Shown piece after piece: positions 55,916 through 64,000 of a stretch of 64,000 nt of DNA. The translations under genes and the position numbers were made by a program. This DNA comes from Candidatus Nitrospira neomarina. GTDB lineage: Bacteria > Nitrospirota > Nitrospiria > Nitrospirales > UBA8639. Position 1 is the first letter of the stretch. Each line of letters begins with the position of its first letter. The notes beneath the pieces were generated by a model. The model was not told the DNA's origin. It ran no database searches and worked only from the letters and a program-made list of their open reading frames with translations. Where the stretch lies: assembly GCF_032051675.1 (NCBI RefSeq), contig NZ_CP116968.1:4085001-4149000 (forward strand). The letters run 5' to 3'.

Positions 55916-56749
55916 CTATCCTTCCGTTGGAGAAAGAATGCTGGTGACTTCAGTAAATTGCGCGGCAGGAATCACGACCCTTCCTTTTGCCGTATCCAGG
56001 ACGACGACCATGGGAGTGATGGCTGTGACGGTGCCATTGTAGGCGCCAACCTGAATTTTTTCCCCGATTCGGACAATGGGCTGAATGTAGTGGGCAGCAA
56101 TCAGGTTCCTCACGGCTGAACGAGAACCGATTCCGAATGATAAGGCGGCTCCGGCAATGAGTCCGGCAATGAGAATGACAATGATTTGATTCAGCAGCGA
56201 CGTGTCAATTCCCAACTCATTGATGGCCGTCACCAGAACAAGCAGAGTAGCGGCTATATAAACCGTTTGCGCAATGATGGTGCCTTGCCGGATTCCGGAA
56301 GAATCACACGCAACAGAGATCAGGTCGCGTACAAAGTTCGTGGCTAGGAGGCCCAGAACGAGAATAAGGATAGCCATGCCGATTTTGGGCAGATAGTGGA
56401 CCAGTCCGGTTAACGTTTCGGACAACAGGGCGAGACTTAAGGCTTCGGTGGCGGATATCAGAAAGAGGAGAAAGACCAGCCAAAATCCTAGAAGGCCGAC
56501 AATTTGTGAAATTGTTTTATGGCTACCGATTTTTTTGAGCAGCGTGAGAACACCGGTGCCGCCCAGCAAACGATCGACCCCAATCATATGCAACACACGG
56601 CTCGTTCCCGCTTCAACGATTTTTCCCAAGAGGATTCCCATGCCTAACAACATCAAGGCCCCGAGGCCTTTGGGAAGATAGGCCATAAACAGTTTGAAAC
56701 TGTACTCAACCGATTCCTCAAGAGTTGCGGTCCAAAGGGTGATATCCAT
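55916..56749 (-). CDS. MscS-like TM-helix protein
   Basis: 277 residues with about five membrane helices (LGALMLLGMGILLGKIVEAG, FWLVFLLFLISATEALSLAL, KIGMAILILVLGLLATNFV and others). SFGIGSRSAVRNLIAAHYIQ followed by RIGEKIQVGAYNGTVTAI is the MscS beta-domain hinge. The membrane repeat resembles PF05552. Likely a small conductance mechanosensitive-type channel. It is 4 nt before the soluble MgtE-like gene. Confidence 0.78.
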   Translation of the reverse strand: MDITLWTATLEESVEYSFKLFMAYLPKGLGALMLLGMGILLGKIVEAGTSRVLHMIGVDRLLGGTGVLTLLKKIGSHKTISQIVGLLGFWLVFLLFLISATEALSLALLSETLTGLVHYLPKIGMAILILVLGLLATNFVRDLISVACDSSGIRQGTIIAQTVYIAATLLVLVTAINELGIDTSLLNQIIVILIAGLIAGAALSFGIGSRSAVRNLIAAHYIQPIVRIGEKIQVGAYNGTVTAITPMVVVLDTAKGRVVIPAAQFTEVTSILSPTEG

Positions 56750-56969
56750 GGAATGACCTCCTTAGAAATTAAAAAGCAGAAATACGATAAACACTCCGAC
56801 AACGAGCTGGTCGATCAGAGAGACCAATTTGCTCCTGCGTCGGCTGGACCGATAAGTTTCACGTGGCGTTCGATCATCCTGAGAGAGAATGTCCTTACCG
56901 GACTGGTACGTGACGTTGCTGAGCCCACATCTTCCCGTGGGGTTTTCTCTTCCCCTGGGCCCTCAGCCA

Positions 56970-57446
56970 TTAATTGAGAGGGAGATGCGAAGGTTCTGTG
57001 TCCTCAGATGGCTCTCCCGATGCGGGGACCTGATTCAACGGAGAGTCCGGCAGAGGTTCGGATTCGATCGAAGATGGTGAGGGTTGAGCCGGTTCAGGGA
57101 CCTGCCGTGTGAGTTTGTTGACTTTAATGACCGGTGGGTCAGTCACAAAGGGTTCATATTGCTTGACGTCCAACGTGACAGAGTCCTGTTCTTCCACAAG
57201 CAGGTCAATCTCCGGAACCTGTTTCCGAAAGGTCGCCAGGATGGTGCCATTCGGCGTGGTGACGGTCATTAACAACCGGTCCTGCTGGCGTTCCTTATGT
57301 GTGACGGTCCCCGTCAGGGGATGAACGGTTTCCTGAAGGAATTGGGGCAAATAGGGTTGGGCATATCGGGCGGCGAGATATGGTGCCCCTAAACCCAATC
57401 CTACTCCTAAAACAAACACCACAATGTAGACCATCAAGGATTTCAT
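56970..57446 (-). CDS. Membrane-anchored protein of unknown function
   Basis: 158 residues. One N-terminal helix (MVYIVVFVLGVGLGLGAPYL) anchors a short periplasmic domain with ILATFRKQVPEIDLLVEEQD, then a Pro/Ser/Glu-rich tail from about residue 115. No family recognised. Its position between two MscS-like genes suggests an envelope role. Confidence 0.6.
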   Translation of the reverse strand: MKSLMVYIVVFVLGVGLGLGAPYLAARYAQPYLPQFLQETVHPLTGTVTHKERQQDRLLMTVTTPNGTILATFRKQVPEIDLLVEEQDSVTLDVKQYEPFVTDPPVIKVNKLTRQVPEPAQPSPSSIESEPLPDSPLNQVPASGEPSEDTEPSHLPLN

Positions 57447-57892
57447 TCACGTTTTCTCCGCGGTTACAGTAGGACGTTTGGGCACTTTCCTTTTTTATAC
57501 AAAGACTCTGACGAAGATGAATTTTCCTGCGTGACAATGAACGACCTCAGTCACACTGGGTGTTTCCGGGCATGCAGTACTTTCGTTCACTTGAAAGTGA
57601 AGTGGTTCAATTGTTGGGGATCTCGTGGATGGCGTTTAGATCGTGATCATTTATTTAAATGTTAGGCAACATTTAGAAAAAATGGCTGCAACATGTCGAA
57701 CCGGGCAAGTAGATCTCAAGTGATGTCTACAGCTTTTGGAGACATCTCACCTGGCTATTATTCTAGCAATGCTGTGAGAGCTTCTCAAATACCATGGGGA
57801 TAATGTGGAAGCGGCATGCAAAAGGAGTAACGGCCAGTATTTCTTAAAGCCATCGGAACCTTCCTGCTCCGATTGAGGTTTGGGCCCAATGT
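57447..57892. other. Gap with small hairpins; no gene seen
   Basis: 446 nt. aaatgtt/aacattt (about 57656-57673) makes a 7-bp stem with a 4-nt loop, but followed by As on the + strand and preceded by Ts on the minus strand, so it is not a clear terminator for either neighbour. Confidence 0.4.
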
Positions 57893-58774
57893 TCAGGTCG
57901 AGGAGGATGAGAGGGACAAAGGTACGGAGGTTCGGACATGAAGATCTCTTTGAGGGAAGGGAATTTCCACACCATTTCTCCGAAATTTCTTGACGATGGC
58001 GCAATTAATATCGGATTGAATCTGCCTTCTGCCTTGTGGATCTTCCACCCAGGCTAATAAACGCATATTCCAGGCAGAATCTCCGAAACTCATCAGCCAG
58101 GCTTTCGGTTCCGGGTGGGGTAACACCATAGGGTTTTCTTTTGCCGCTTCCAAAAGTGACTGTATCACCTTGTCTAAATCTGAATTGTAAGAGACTCCAA
58201 CTTCAATCTCCAATCGGGTTTTGGGGTCACCGTGAGACCAGTTGACCACCGTGGAAGAGATAAATTCGGAATTGGGAACGACGATAGCCACGTTGTTCAG
58301 AGAACGAATGGTGGTGGATCGAATGTTGATTTCTGCCACATCTCCCTCGGTGTCTCCCACGGTGATGCGGTCCCCAATCTGGATGTGTTGTTCGAACAGC
58401 AACATGAGTCCCGCGATGAAATTGGACGTCAGATTTTGCAGGCCGAATCCGATTCCGACGGAGAGAAATCCAAAAATGACCACGAGGCCGCTCAGGTCGA
58501 CGCCGATGACTTGAAAGGCAATCACGGTCCCGATAAGAATCAGGAAGTATTGAATGAGGCGGGTTAAGGTGTATTGTGTCGCCTTGGGCATCCTGGAGCG
58601 TTTGAGTAATTGGTTGATCAGAAAACGTCGTATCAGGGTGTTGATGATCATAAAGCCACCCAGAATGAAGACAAAAAATGCCAGAGACGAGAGGGTAATC
58701 GGGGTCTGGTTGATGGTAAATAAGGGGTAGGTAAAAAAGTGATCCAAGGCGTTCAGGACCGTTGAAAGATCCAT
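57893..58774 (-). CDS. MscS family mechanosensitive channel
   Basis: 293 residues. Three membrane helices, then the pore helix region GFLSVGIGFGLQNLTSNFIA and the beta-domain GLMLLFEQHIQIGDRITVGD, VAEINIRSTTIRSLNN and VPNSEFISSTVVNWS, all standard for MscS. It relieves turgor on osmotic downshift. The basic end KKFRRNGVEIPFPQRDLHVR is typical for the C-terminal domain. Confidence 0.92.
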   Translation of the reverse strand: MDLSTVLNALDHFFTYPLFTINQTPITLSSLAFFVFILGGFMIINTLIRRFLINQLLKRSRMPKATQYTLTRLIQYFLILIGTVIAFQVIGVDLSGLVVIFGFLSVGIGFGLQNLTSNFIAGLMLLFEQHIQIGDRITVGDTEGDVAEINIRSTTIRSLNNVAIVVPNSEFISSTVVNWSHGDPKTRLEIEVGVSYNSDLDKVIQSLLEAAKENPMVLPHPEPKAWLMSFGDSAWNMRLLAWVEDPQGRRQIQSDINCAIVKKFRRNGVEIPFPQRDLHVRTSVPLSLSSSST

Positions 58775-59491
58775 GGTGATGCTCCTTTGAGGTGGTGTTA
58801 ATTTATTGCCTCGTCGTAATTGAAGAAAAGACTTTTTTGGAGGGTTGCCATCTTTTTCCGTGGCGGATGAGATGAATTAACCAGAAAAATGTCAGAAAAG
58901 ATAGAGGAGAACCAAGCTGAGGGAAGAACATATGAGAGATGAATCTTGCCACTTGAGATTAAAAGGTAACGTTTTTCCCCCAACTTTAGGTGAGAAGCTG
59001 TGCAACTCGTAAAAAAGAAGACCGATTTCGTACGTACGCCTATCGGGGGCTCGATATCGTGAATACCGCCATCCCGGAATAGTAGGAGAACCGACTCAAG
59101 GGGGTACAAGAGCGGAGCCGCCCTTTGTAGTGATTAAGCGGTTGAACGATCAGGGAGCGAGGGGGCAACGTCATCTGAGCGGGATCATGGGGCAACCCGT
59201 GTGCGGAGACGCATGATTCGTCGAAAGTCTTTGACCTAGCGAAGGCGCTGGTAGGGGAGGCTTCAGGCAGCCCGGTATTCCGACTTATTTGCAGATTGGA
59301 TGGCTAGGGGGTGGAGGAGCGGTATCTGGAGCGCTTGGGGGAGCCAGCGTTCCATGAAGATTCCTATGGGATTCGTCAGGACGTGTGGTTCTGGTTGCGG
59401 TGGCGGCAACTCCTCAAAGAATGAGGAAACAGGTAGCTATTGTCGGTGATAGAGAAGAGGTTCTGAAATAGAAAGGTCCTCATAATGTGGT
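58775..59491. other. Gap with a possible intron RT remnant
   Basis: 717 nt upstream of the MscS gene. A minus-strand frame (58798-59109) carries no domain and is not called. The segment 59311-59424 is listed separately. Confidence 0.45.
59311..59424 (+). pseudogene. Possible group II intron reverse transcriptase fragment
   Basis: A 37-codon open stretch reads EERYLERLGEPAFHEDSYG before stopping at TGA 59422-59424. E-P-x-F-H-x-D-S-Y-G is the pattern of LtrA-type reverse transcriptases (LEPxFxPDSYGYRP). The rest of the gene, including YxDD, was not found. Short match, so weak. Confidence 0.3.
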
Positions 59492-59827
59492 TTAGTTTGA
59501 GCCCAAAACTTTGGCTTCCGGATAATCAACCCAGGTTTCTTTTTCCGCCAGGTATTGTTGGCCTTTAAAATTGAGGCGGGTGCGCATGGTGGTAAAACCT
59601 AATTCCCGAAGTTGATCGATGAGGTCCTTCAGGCTTTCCTGCACGGTTCGGTAGACCTGGGACTGGAGATTTAGTGCTTCGTACATGACCGTTCCCGAGT
59701 ATCCGCGTTCCACCCGTTTAATAGGGATCATTCGATTGAAATATCGGTCACTAGGGTCCATGCCCTCTAATTGATGCTTTTCCACGACGGCATTTCTGAC
59801 TCGAAAGGATAAGGGAAGCGATGTCAT
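59492..59827 (-). CDS. Conserved protein of unknown function
   Basis: 111 residues from ATG 59827. A basic, soluble protein with no signal peptide or known motif (SDRYFNRMIPIKRVERGYSG, then LNFKGQQYLAEKETW near the end). A longer frame begins at TTG 59878, but that codon coincides with the expected transcription start of the promoter at 59883-59911, so ATG 59827 is preferred. Confidence 0.6.
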   Translation of the reverse strand: MTSLPLSFRVRNAVVEKHQLEGMDPSDRYFNRMIPIKRVERGYSGTVMYEALNLQSQVYRTVQESLKDLIDQLRELGFTTMRTRLNFKGQQYLAEKETWVDYPEAKVLGSN

Positions 59828-59882
59828 GTGCTCTGGCTCCGGCTTAACGATGGGTAGCGGTTTTTTTCTTATTGTCAAAATC

Positions 59883-59911
59883 GATTATAGGCCGCCTCGA
59901 TGGGGGTCGCA
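59883..59911 (-). promoter_or_regulatory. Promoter of the 59492 gene
   Basis: On the minus strand: -35 TTGCGA (59906-59911, 4 of 6), 17-nt spacer, -10 TATAAT (59883-59888, perfect). It faces away from pgsA. Confidence 0.6.
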
Positions 59912-59996
59912 AGCGTGGTTGACTTCCCTCAGAATCCCAACGTAACCTTCCCTACGCTTAGGAAAAATACGTTTGTGGGAAAGGGGTTGTGGCGAA

Positions 59997-60569
59997 ATGG
60001 TCCGCAAGTTATCGGGTGCCGACATTCCAATCAACCTTCCCAACAGCCTCACAGTCCTCCGAATTCTCCTTGTTCCGGTCTTCGTTGGGTTTTTGCTCTA
60101 CGAATACTATGATTATGCCCTCGTGACATTATTAGTCGCGGCGGTGACCGATGGCCTGGATGGGGCCATTGCCCGTATCACCGATCAGCGCACTCGCCTT
60201 GGCGAGTATCTCGATCCTCTGGCTGACAAATTACTCCTCATGTCGGCCATCGTGACCTTATCGGTTCTCCATTTTATTCCGATCTGGGCAGTGATTCTTG
60301 TGGTGAGTCGTGACGCCATTCTCCTCACAGGGACCATTTTGGCTAATTTGACGGAAATCGATATTGATATTACTCCCACCTGGTTGGGAAAGGGTACCAC
60401 TTTTGCCCAAATTTGCTATGTCATCATAGTGATACTCTTTGCAACCGGGCGTGTTCCTTCCGAAAGCATCATTCCCTTTCTCTCGGTAATGGTTATTCTG
60501 ACAACCGGTTCTGGAGTGCATTATCTATTCCGGGGAATTCAACGGCTCAATTCGTCAGGCAAGAAATAA
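59997..60569 (+). CDS. pgsA: CDP-diacylglycerol:glycerol-3-phosphate 3-phosphatidyltransferase
   Basis: 190 residues from ATG 59997 (GTG 59973 is an alternative). The CDP-alcohol phosphotransferase signature DGLDGAIARITDQRTRLGEY continues into LDPLADK with all Asp and Gly positions present. About five membrane helices. It makes phosphatidylglycerophosphate, the first step to PG and cardiolipin. PgsA rather than PssA is inferred from NLPNSLTVLRILLVPVF at the start. Confidence 0.88.
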   Translation: MVRKLSGADIPINLPNSLTVLRILLVPVFVGFLLYEYYDYALVTLLVAAVTDGLDGAIARITDQRTRLGEYLDPLADKLLLMSAIVTLSVLHFIPIWAVILVVSRDAILLTGTILANLTEIDIDITPTWLGKGTTFAQICYVIIVILFATGRVPSESIIPFLSVMVILTTGSGVHYLFRGIQRLNSSGKK

Positions 60570-60583
60570 GGGTAAACAGGAGG

Positions 60584-62401
60584 ATGCAGTTGAATCGAGA
60601 GCGGGTGGGCCTACAATTAGTGGATGCGAAAGTGATCTCTTCAGATGATTTGTCTCAAGCGCTTGATATTCAACAGGGAGAAGGAGGGCGCCTCGGGAGC
60701 ATTCTGGTTCGGATGGGGGTTCTTTCTGAATCCACCTTATTGGAGTTTCTCAGCCAGCACTATGGAGTTGCCACCGTAGAATTGTCTACGTGCTCAATTG
60801 ACGGAAGTCTTCGGGGGTTAGTTCCTTATGACGTTGTTAGTCGGCACCTCGTTTTGCCGGTGCGGAAAACCACTTCACGACTGAGTCTGGCTATGGCCGA
60901 CCCCACGAATCTGTCATTGTTAGATGATTTGCGATTCCGGACAGGGTTGCACATCATCCCCATGGTAGCTACCGAATCGGATTTACGGACGGCGATCTCC
61001 CACCTGTATGGCCAGGGCCCAGATGGATCTTCTTCAACTACAGAATCTATGAAAAACGATGAGGAGGGTACTTTCAAAAACTGGGGAAATGGCGACCGGA
61101 TTTTACCCGATTCGGTGGGTAAGCCTGTTGGCTGTTCTTCTGCTAACGGTTTGCATAATCAAGAAAGATCTATAATGCTTCATGACAAAGCAGAAATGTC
61201 TCGACTGAAACATCATGTGAAAATTGATAAAGATTCTTCAGCTGTGGAGGTTGTGAATGGGCTCGTGCAGCAGGCCATTGAAATGGAGGCGAGTGATATT
61301 CATATTGAGCCGATGGAGACCATGATCCGGGTTCGCTTTCGGTTGGATGGCGTCTTGTGCCCGATTCAAAATCTACCTAAAGACCTTCATCAGGCATTAC
61401 TCGCCAGGGTGAAAATTCTTTCCGATCTAGATATTGCGGAGCGTCGGTTACCTCAAGATGGACGGATGAAGATAGAGGGCTTTCCCCACGTCGATATTCG
61501 AGTGGCCATCCTGCCCTGCTTGTTTGGCGAAAAAGCGGTTCTGCGTCTCTTGAATCAGTCAGGGCTTGCGTTACATTTAACCAATATCGGGCTTAACCAG
61601 CCTGATTTGGACCGGTTGACGACGGCTCTGGAAAATCCCTATGGGATGATCCTTGTGACGGGGCCTACGGGGAGTGGAAAGACGACAACCCTCTATAGCG
61701 CGTTACAATTTCTGAATACTCCTCAGATGAATATTGTCACTGTCGAAGATCCCGTGGAATACCAAATCCAGGGCATCAATCAGATGCAAATTCATGAAGA
61801 GATTGGATTGAATTTTGCCGCCGGGTTGCGTGCTTTTTTGCGGCAGGATCCTGACGTCATGATGGTGGGGGAAATTCGTGATCGGGATACCGCGCAAATC
61901 GCGATTCAGGCTTCCCTGACTGGCCATCGAGTTCTTTCGACCCTGCATACCATGAATGCCCCAGGGGCGATTACCCGGCTTATCGATATGAGCATTGAGC
62001 CATTTTTGGTGTCTTCCGCCGTCTCGCTCATTGTGGGCCAACGCTTGGTACGGAAAATTTGTGATCATTGTCGGGAACTGGAGCCGGTATCTCAATGTCA
62101 GCTGCGGGAGCTGGGTTTTGATGATGATGCGCTCGGGGCGGTTCATGCGATGAAAGGGCGTGGGTGTGGGTCCTGCCATCAGACCGGATTTAAAGGACGC
62201 ATGGCCTTATTTGAGATCCTGCCTATTTTTGAAGGACTACATGAAAAAATTTTGGCACGGGCATCGACGAATGATTTGATAACCTGTGCGATAGGCGAAG
62301 GATTTCGCACGCTTAGACAAGCGGGGATGGCGGCGGTTCAAGGTGGATTGACGACTGTTGGTGAGGTGTTTGCCGAAACGAGATCTGATGCTTTTGTGTA
62401 G
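60584..62401 (+). CDS. pilB: Type IV pilus / type II secretion assembly ATPase PilB (GspE family)
   Basis: 605 residues. MshEN/GspE N-terminal domain (to about 150), a linker of about 60 residues poor in conservation, then the ATPase with Walker A GPTGSGKTTT, an Asp box IVTVEDPVEYQI, Walker B DPDVMMVGEIRD and the zinc motif CDHC...GCGSC. AGGAGG at 60578-60583 abuts the ATG; TTG 60590, in frame, has better spacing and may be the true start. It powers pilus extension and is followed by pilT and a pilC-like gene. Confidence 0.9.
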   Translation: MQLNRERVGLQLVDAKVISSDDLSQALDIQQGEGGRLGSILVRMGVLSESTLLEFLSQHYGVATVELSTCSIDGSLRGLVPYDVVSRHLVLPVRKTTSRLSLAMADPTNLSLLDDLRFRTGLHIIPMVATESDLRTAISHLYGQGPDGSSSTTESMKNDEEGTFKNWGNGDRILPDSVGKPVGCSSANGLHNQERSIMLHDKAEMSRLKHHVKIDKDSSAVEVVNGLVQQAIEMEASDIHIEPMETMIRVRFRLDGVLCPIQNLPKDLHQALLARVKILSDLDIAERRLPQDGRMKIEGFPHVDIRVAILPCLFGEKAVLRLLNQSGLALHLTNIGLNQPDLDRLTTALENPYGMILVTGPTGSGKTTTLYSALQFLNTPQMNIVTVEDPVEYQIQGINQMQIHEEIGLNFAAGLRAFLRQDPDVMMVGEIRDRDTAQIAIQASLTGHRVLSTLHTMNAPGAITRLIDMSIEPFLVSSAVSLIVGQRLVRKICDHCRELEPVSQCQLRELGFDDDALGAVHAMKGRGCGSCHQTGFKGRMALFEILPIFEGLHEKILARASTNDLITCAIGEGFRTLRQAGMAAVQGGLTTVGEVFAETRSDAFV

Positions 62402-62425
62402 GGACGTCAGAAGACCGGATACCCA

Positions 62426-63538
62426 ATGGAATTGACTGCACTCCTAGGTGAATTGTGCCGGCAGGGCGGATCGGATTTGCACCTGGTTTCCGGCAGTGTG
62501 CCTCGCCTCCGTGTGGACGGGCATTTACGCCCGATGGAGTCTCCGATATTGACCAACCAGGACATGTCTCAGTTAACCGCGAGTCTATTGACGGAAGCAC
62601 AGCATCATCAGGTTCTGCAGACCGGAGCCTGGGATGGAGCCTACAGCGTGCCTGCTATCGGGCGGTTTCGGGTCCATATCTATACCCAACAGGGATCCTT
62701 GGCCATGGCCATTCGAACAGTGTCCGGGAAGATCCCGACGTTTGAAGAATTAGGGCTACCGCCCATTATTGCGGAATTGATGAGGAAGCCCCAAGGGCTG
62801 ATTTTGGTAACCGGGCCGACCGGTAGCGGGAAAAGTACGACATTGGCCTCGATGTTGGATCATATAAATGAAGCGCGGTCTGCCCATATTATTTCATTAG
62901 AAGACCCCATTGAGATTCTGCACTCGCACAAAAAAAGTTTGGTATCTCAAATGGAAGTGGGATCCGATGTCCGCGAATTCCAGTCCGCCCTGAAAGGTAT
63001 TTTACGGCAGGATCCCGATGTGGTGTTTTTGGGCGAATTGCGAGATCTCGAGACCATTCAGGCGGCTCTCACCATGGCTGAAACCGGACATCTTACGGTG
63101 GCTACTCTGCACACGAATTCTGCGATTCACACGCTGACACGATTGGTCTCGGTGTTTCCTTCCCACCAGCAACAAGAAATTCGTATCCAGTTGTCGATGG
63201 TGCTGGAAGGCATTCTGGCACAGAGACTTTTGCCACGTTCAGAGGGAAGGGGCCGGGTTCTGGCTTTGGAAATTCTGATTACCTCTCCGGCAATTCGAAA
63301 TCTGATTCGCGAAGACAAGATCCATCAAATGTATTCCATGATGCAAACGGGACAAGCTCAATATGGCATGCAGACCATGAATCAAGCGTTGGCCGACTTG
63401 GCTGGACAAGGAGTGATATCCTCTGAACTCGCTATGGGACTCACAACTCTTCCTGATGAGTTATCCAAGCTATTGGAGCGCACGGGTCGGGAGCGATCCG
63501 GAGCAATGTCCCTGGCCAGGTTGCGGCCTCGGATGTAA
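62426..63538 (+). CDS. pilT: Twitching motility retraction ATPase PilT
   Basis: 370 residues. N-terminal PAS-like domain, Walker A GPTGSGKSTT, Asp box IISLEDPIEILH, Walker B DPDVVFLGELRD, His box TGHLTVATLHTNSAIHT and the PilT-specific AIRNLIREDKIHQM with MQTGQAQYGMQTMNQAL. It drives pilus retraction. Between pilB and pilC, the classic order. Confidence 0.95.
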   Translation: MELTALLGELCRQGGSDLHLVSGSVPRLRVDGHLRPMESPILTNQDMSQLTASLLTEAQHHQVLQTGAWDGAYSVPAIGRFRVHIYTQQGSLAMAIRTVSGKIPTFEELGLPPIIAELMRKPQGLILVTGPTGSGKSTTLASMLDHINEARSAHIISLEDPIEILHSHKKSLVSQMEVGSDVREFQSALKGILRQDPDVVFLGELRDLETIQAALTMAETGHLTVATLHTNSAIHTLTRLVSVFPSHQQQEIRIQLSMVLEGILAQRLLPRSEGRGRVLALEILITSPAIRNLIREDKIHQMYSMMQTGQAQYGMQTMNQALADLAGQGVISSELAMGLTTLPDELSKLLERTGRERSGAMSLARLRPRM

Positions 63539-63592
63539 ATGTCATTAAGAGCCTTCTTGATATCCCACAGAGAAAGCGGGCAATAATTCGAA

Positions 63593-64000
63593 ATGCCCAG
63601 ATTTGAATATCGTGCGAAAAATTTGGATGGACAGACGGTTCACGGGGAAGTCTTGGCTGCTACGTCCAGTGAGGCCTTGCAACTTCTTCGTAGGCAGGAT
63701 GTCTTGGTAACCGGTCTGCAAGAAAAAGTTGAAAGGGTATTCAATTTCAGTGGCCAGCTGACCGGCTGGAGCCGCGGGTGGAGCTGGAGAGGCGTGAGCA
63801 GTAAAGAATTGGTGGTCTTTACCCATCAGCTGGCAACGTTGATTCGTGCGGGTGTGCCTCTTTTGGAATGCCTGGACATTCTCTCCAGCGAAGCTGAAAA
63901 CCCCACCTTGCAACAAGTGGTTAAGCATATTCAAGAGGATGTAGAGGGCGGAACCTTGCTCGCTCATGCTTTAAAACGCAACCCGACTGTCTTTAGTGAA
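63593..64000 (+). CDS. pilC: Type IV pilus inner membrane platform protein PilC (GspF family), 3'-truncated by window edge
   Basis: The open frame from ATG 63593 runs to the window end (136 codons seen). MPRFEYRAKNLDGQTVHGEV is the typical opening, and the first GspF domain is present (ELVVFTHQLATLIRAGVPLL, then a Glu-rich helix). Members have about 400 residues, so two thirds lie outside. It anchors the PilB/PilT motors. Confidence 0.9.
   Translation, partial: MPRFEYRAKNLDGQTVHGEVLAATSSEALQLLRRQDVLVTGLQEKVERVFNFSGQLTGWSRGWSWRGVSSKELVVFTHQLATLIRAGVPLLECLDILSSEAENPTLQQVVKHIQEDVEGGTLLAHALKRNPTVFSE

Noticed and set aside
58798-59109. 103-residue minus-strand frame upstream of the MscS gene
   Set aside because: No start context or known motif, and it lies in a gap with remnant DNA.

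Overview
The window looks like a chromosomal segment of a Gram-negative bacterium of the Nitrospirota, most like a Nitrospira-type organism of moderate G+C. This rests on gene content and order recalled from that phylum (a long dcw cluster ending ftsQ-ftsA-ftsZ-pgeF-yggS-yggT-divIVA, zapB/zapA before rny-ymdB, an LbtU-type porin, a CzcA/CusA efflux operon, dispersed palindromic repeats) and not on a database search. Both window ends cut genes: a lytic transglycosylase at the left (5' end missing) and a pilC/gspF gene at the right (3' end missing).

1-10.3 kb is housekeeping: lytic transglycosylase, zapB-like, zapA, a 705-nt gap with a strong terminator and a plausible structured RNA (possibly 6S RNA), rny, ymdB, xseA, xseB, tlyA, a sugar-nucleotide epimerase, a rhodanese (opposite strand) and asnS.

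10.4-31.9 kb is the division and cell-wall cluster. A near-consensus promoter with two TGGGA repeats at its start (MraZ-box-like, although no mraZ is present) precedes rsmH-ftsL-ftsI-murE-murF-mraY-murD-ftsW-murG-murC-murB-ddl-ftsQ-ftsA-ftsZ-pgeF. A terminator and a 740-nt repeat-rich gap follow, then yggS, yggT, divIVA and a serine hydrolase.

33-39.5 kb is an accessory region. It holds four copies of a roughly 200-nt nested-palindrome repeat, a DUF1353-like lipoprotein, an A+T-rich HEPN-motif gene, a frameshifted secreted repeat protein, and a methyltransferase and an AlkA-type glycosylase bracketed by a truncated and an intact copy of a SnoaL-like gene. A small F5/8-type-like protein follows.

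39.5-53.4 kb is metal- and envelope-related. An LbtU-like porin lies divergent from an OmpR/HK two-component pair. Behind the kinase are a decayed secreted-protein gene and a duplicated remnant of the kinase 3' end, then an intact unknown secreted protein. A cusCBA/czcCBA-type efflux operon on the minus strand and an unknown lipoprotein come next.

53.7-58.8 kb (minus strand) groups MgtE, a soluble MgtE-like paralogue with no membrane domain, an MscS-like TM-helix protein, a membrane-anchored unknown and an MscS channel. This looks like an ion or osmotic homeostasis neighbourhood. 59.3 kb has a tiny possible group II intron RT remnant. 59.5-64 kb holds a conserved unknown, pgsA and pilB-pilT-pilC (type IV pilus). 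I found no CRISPR array, rRNA, tRNA or intact transposase.
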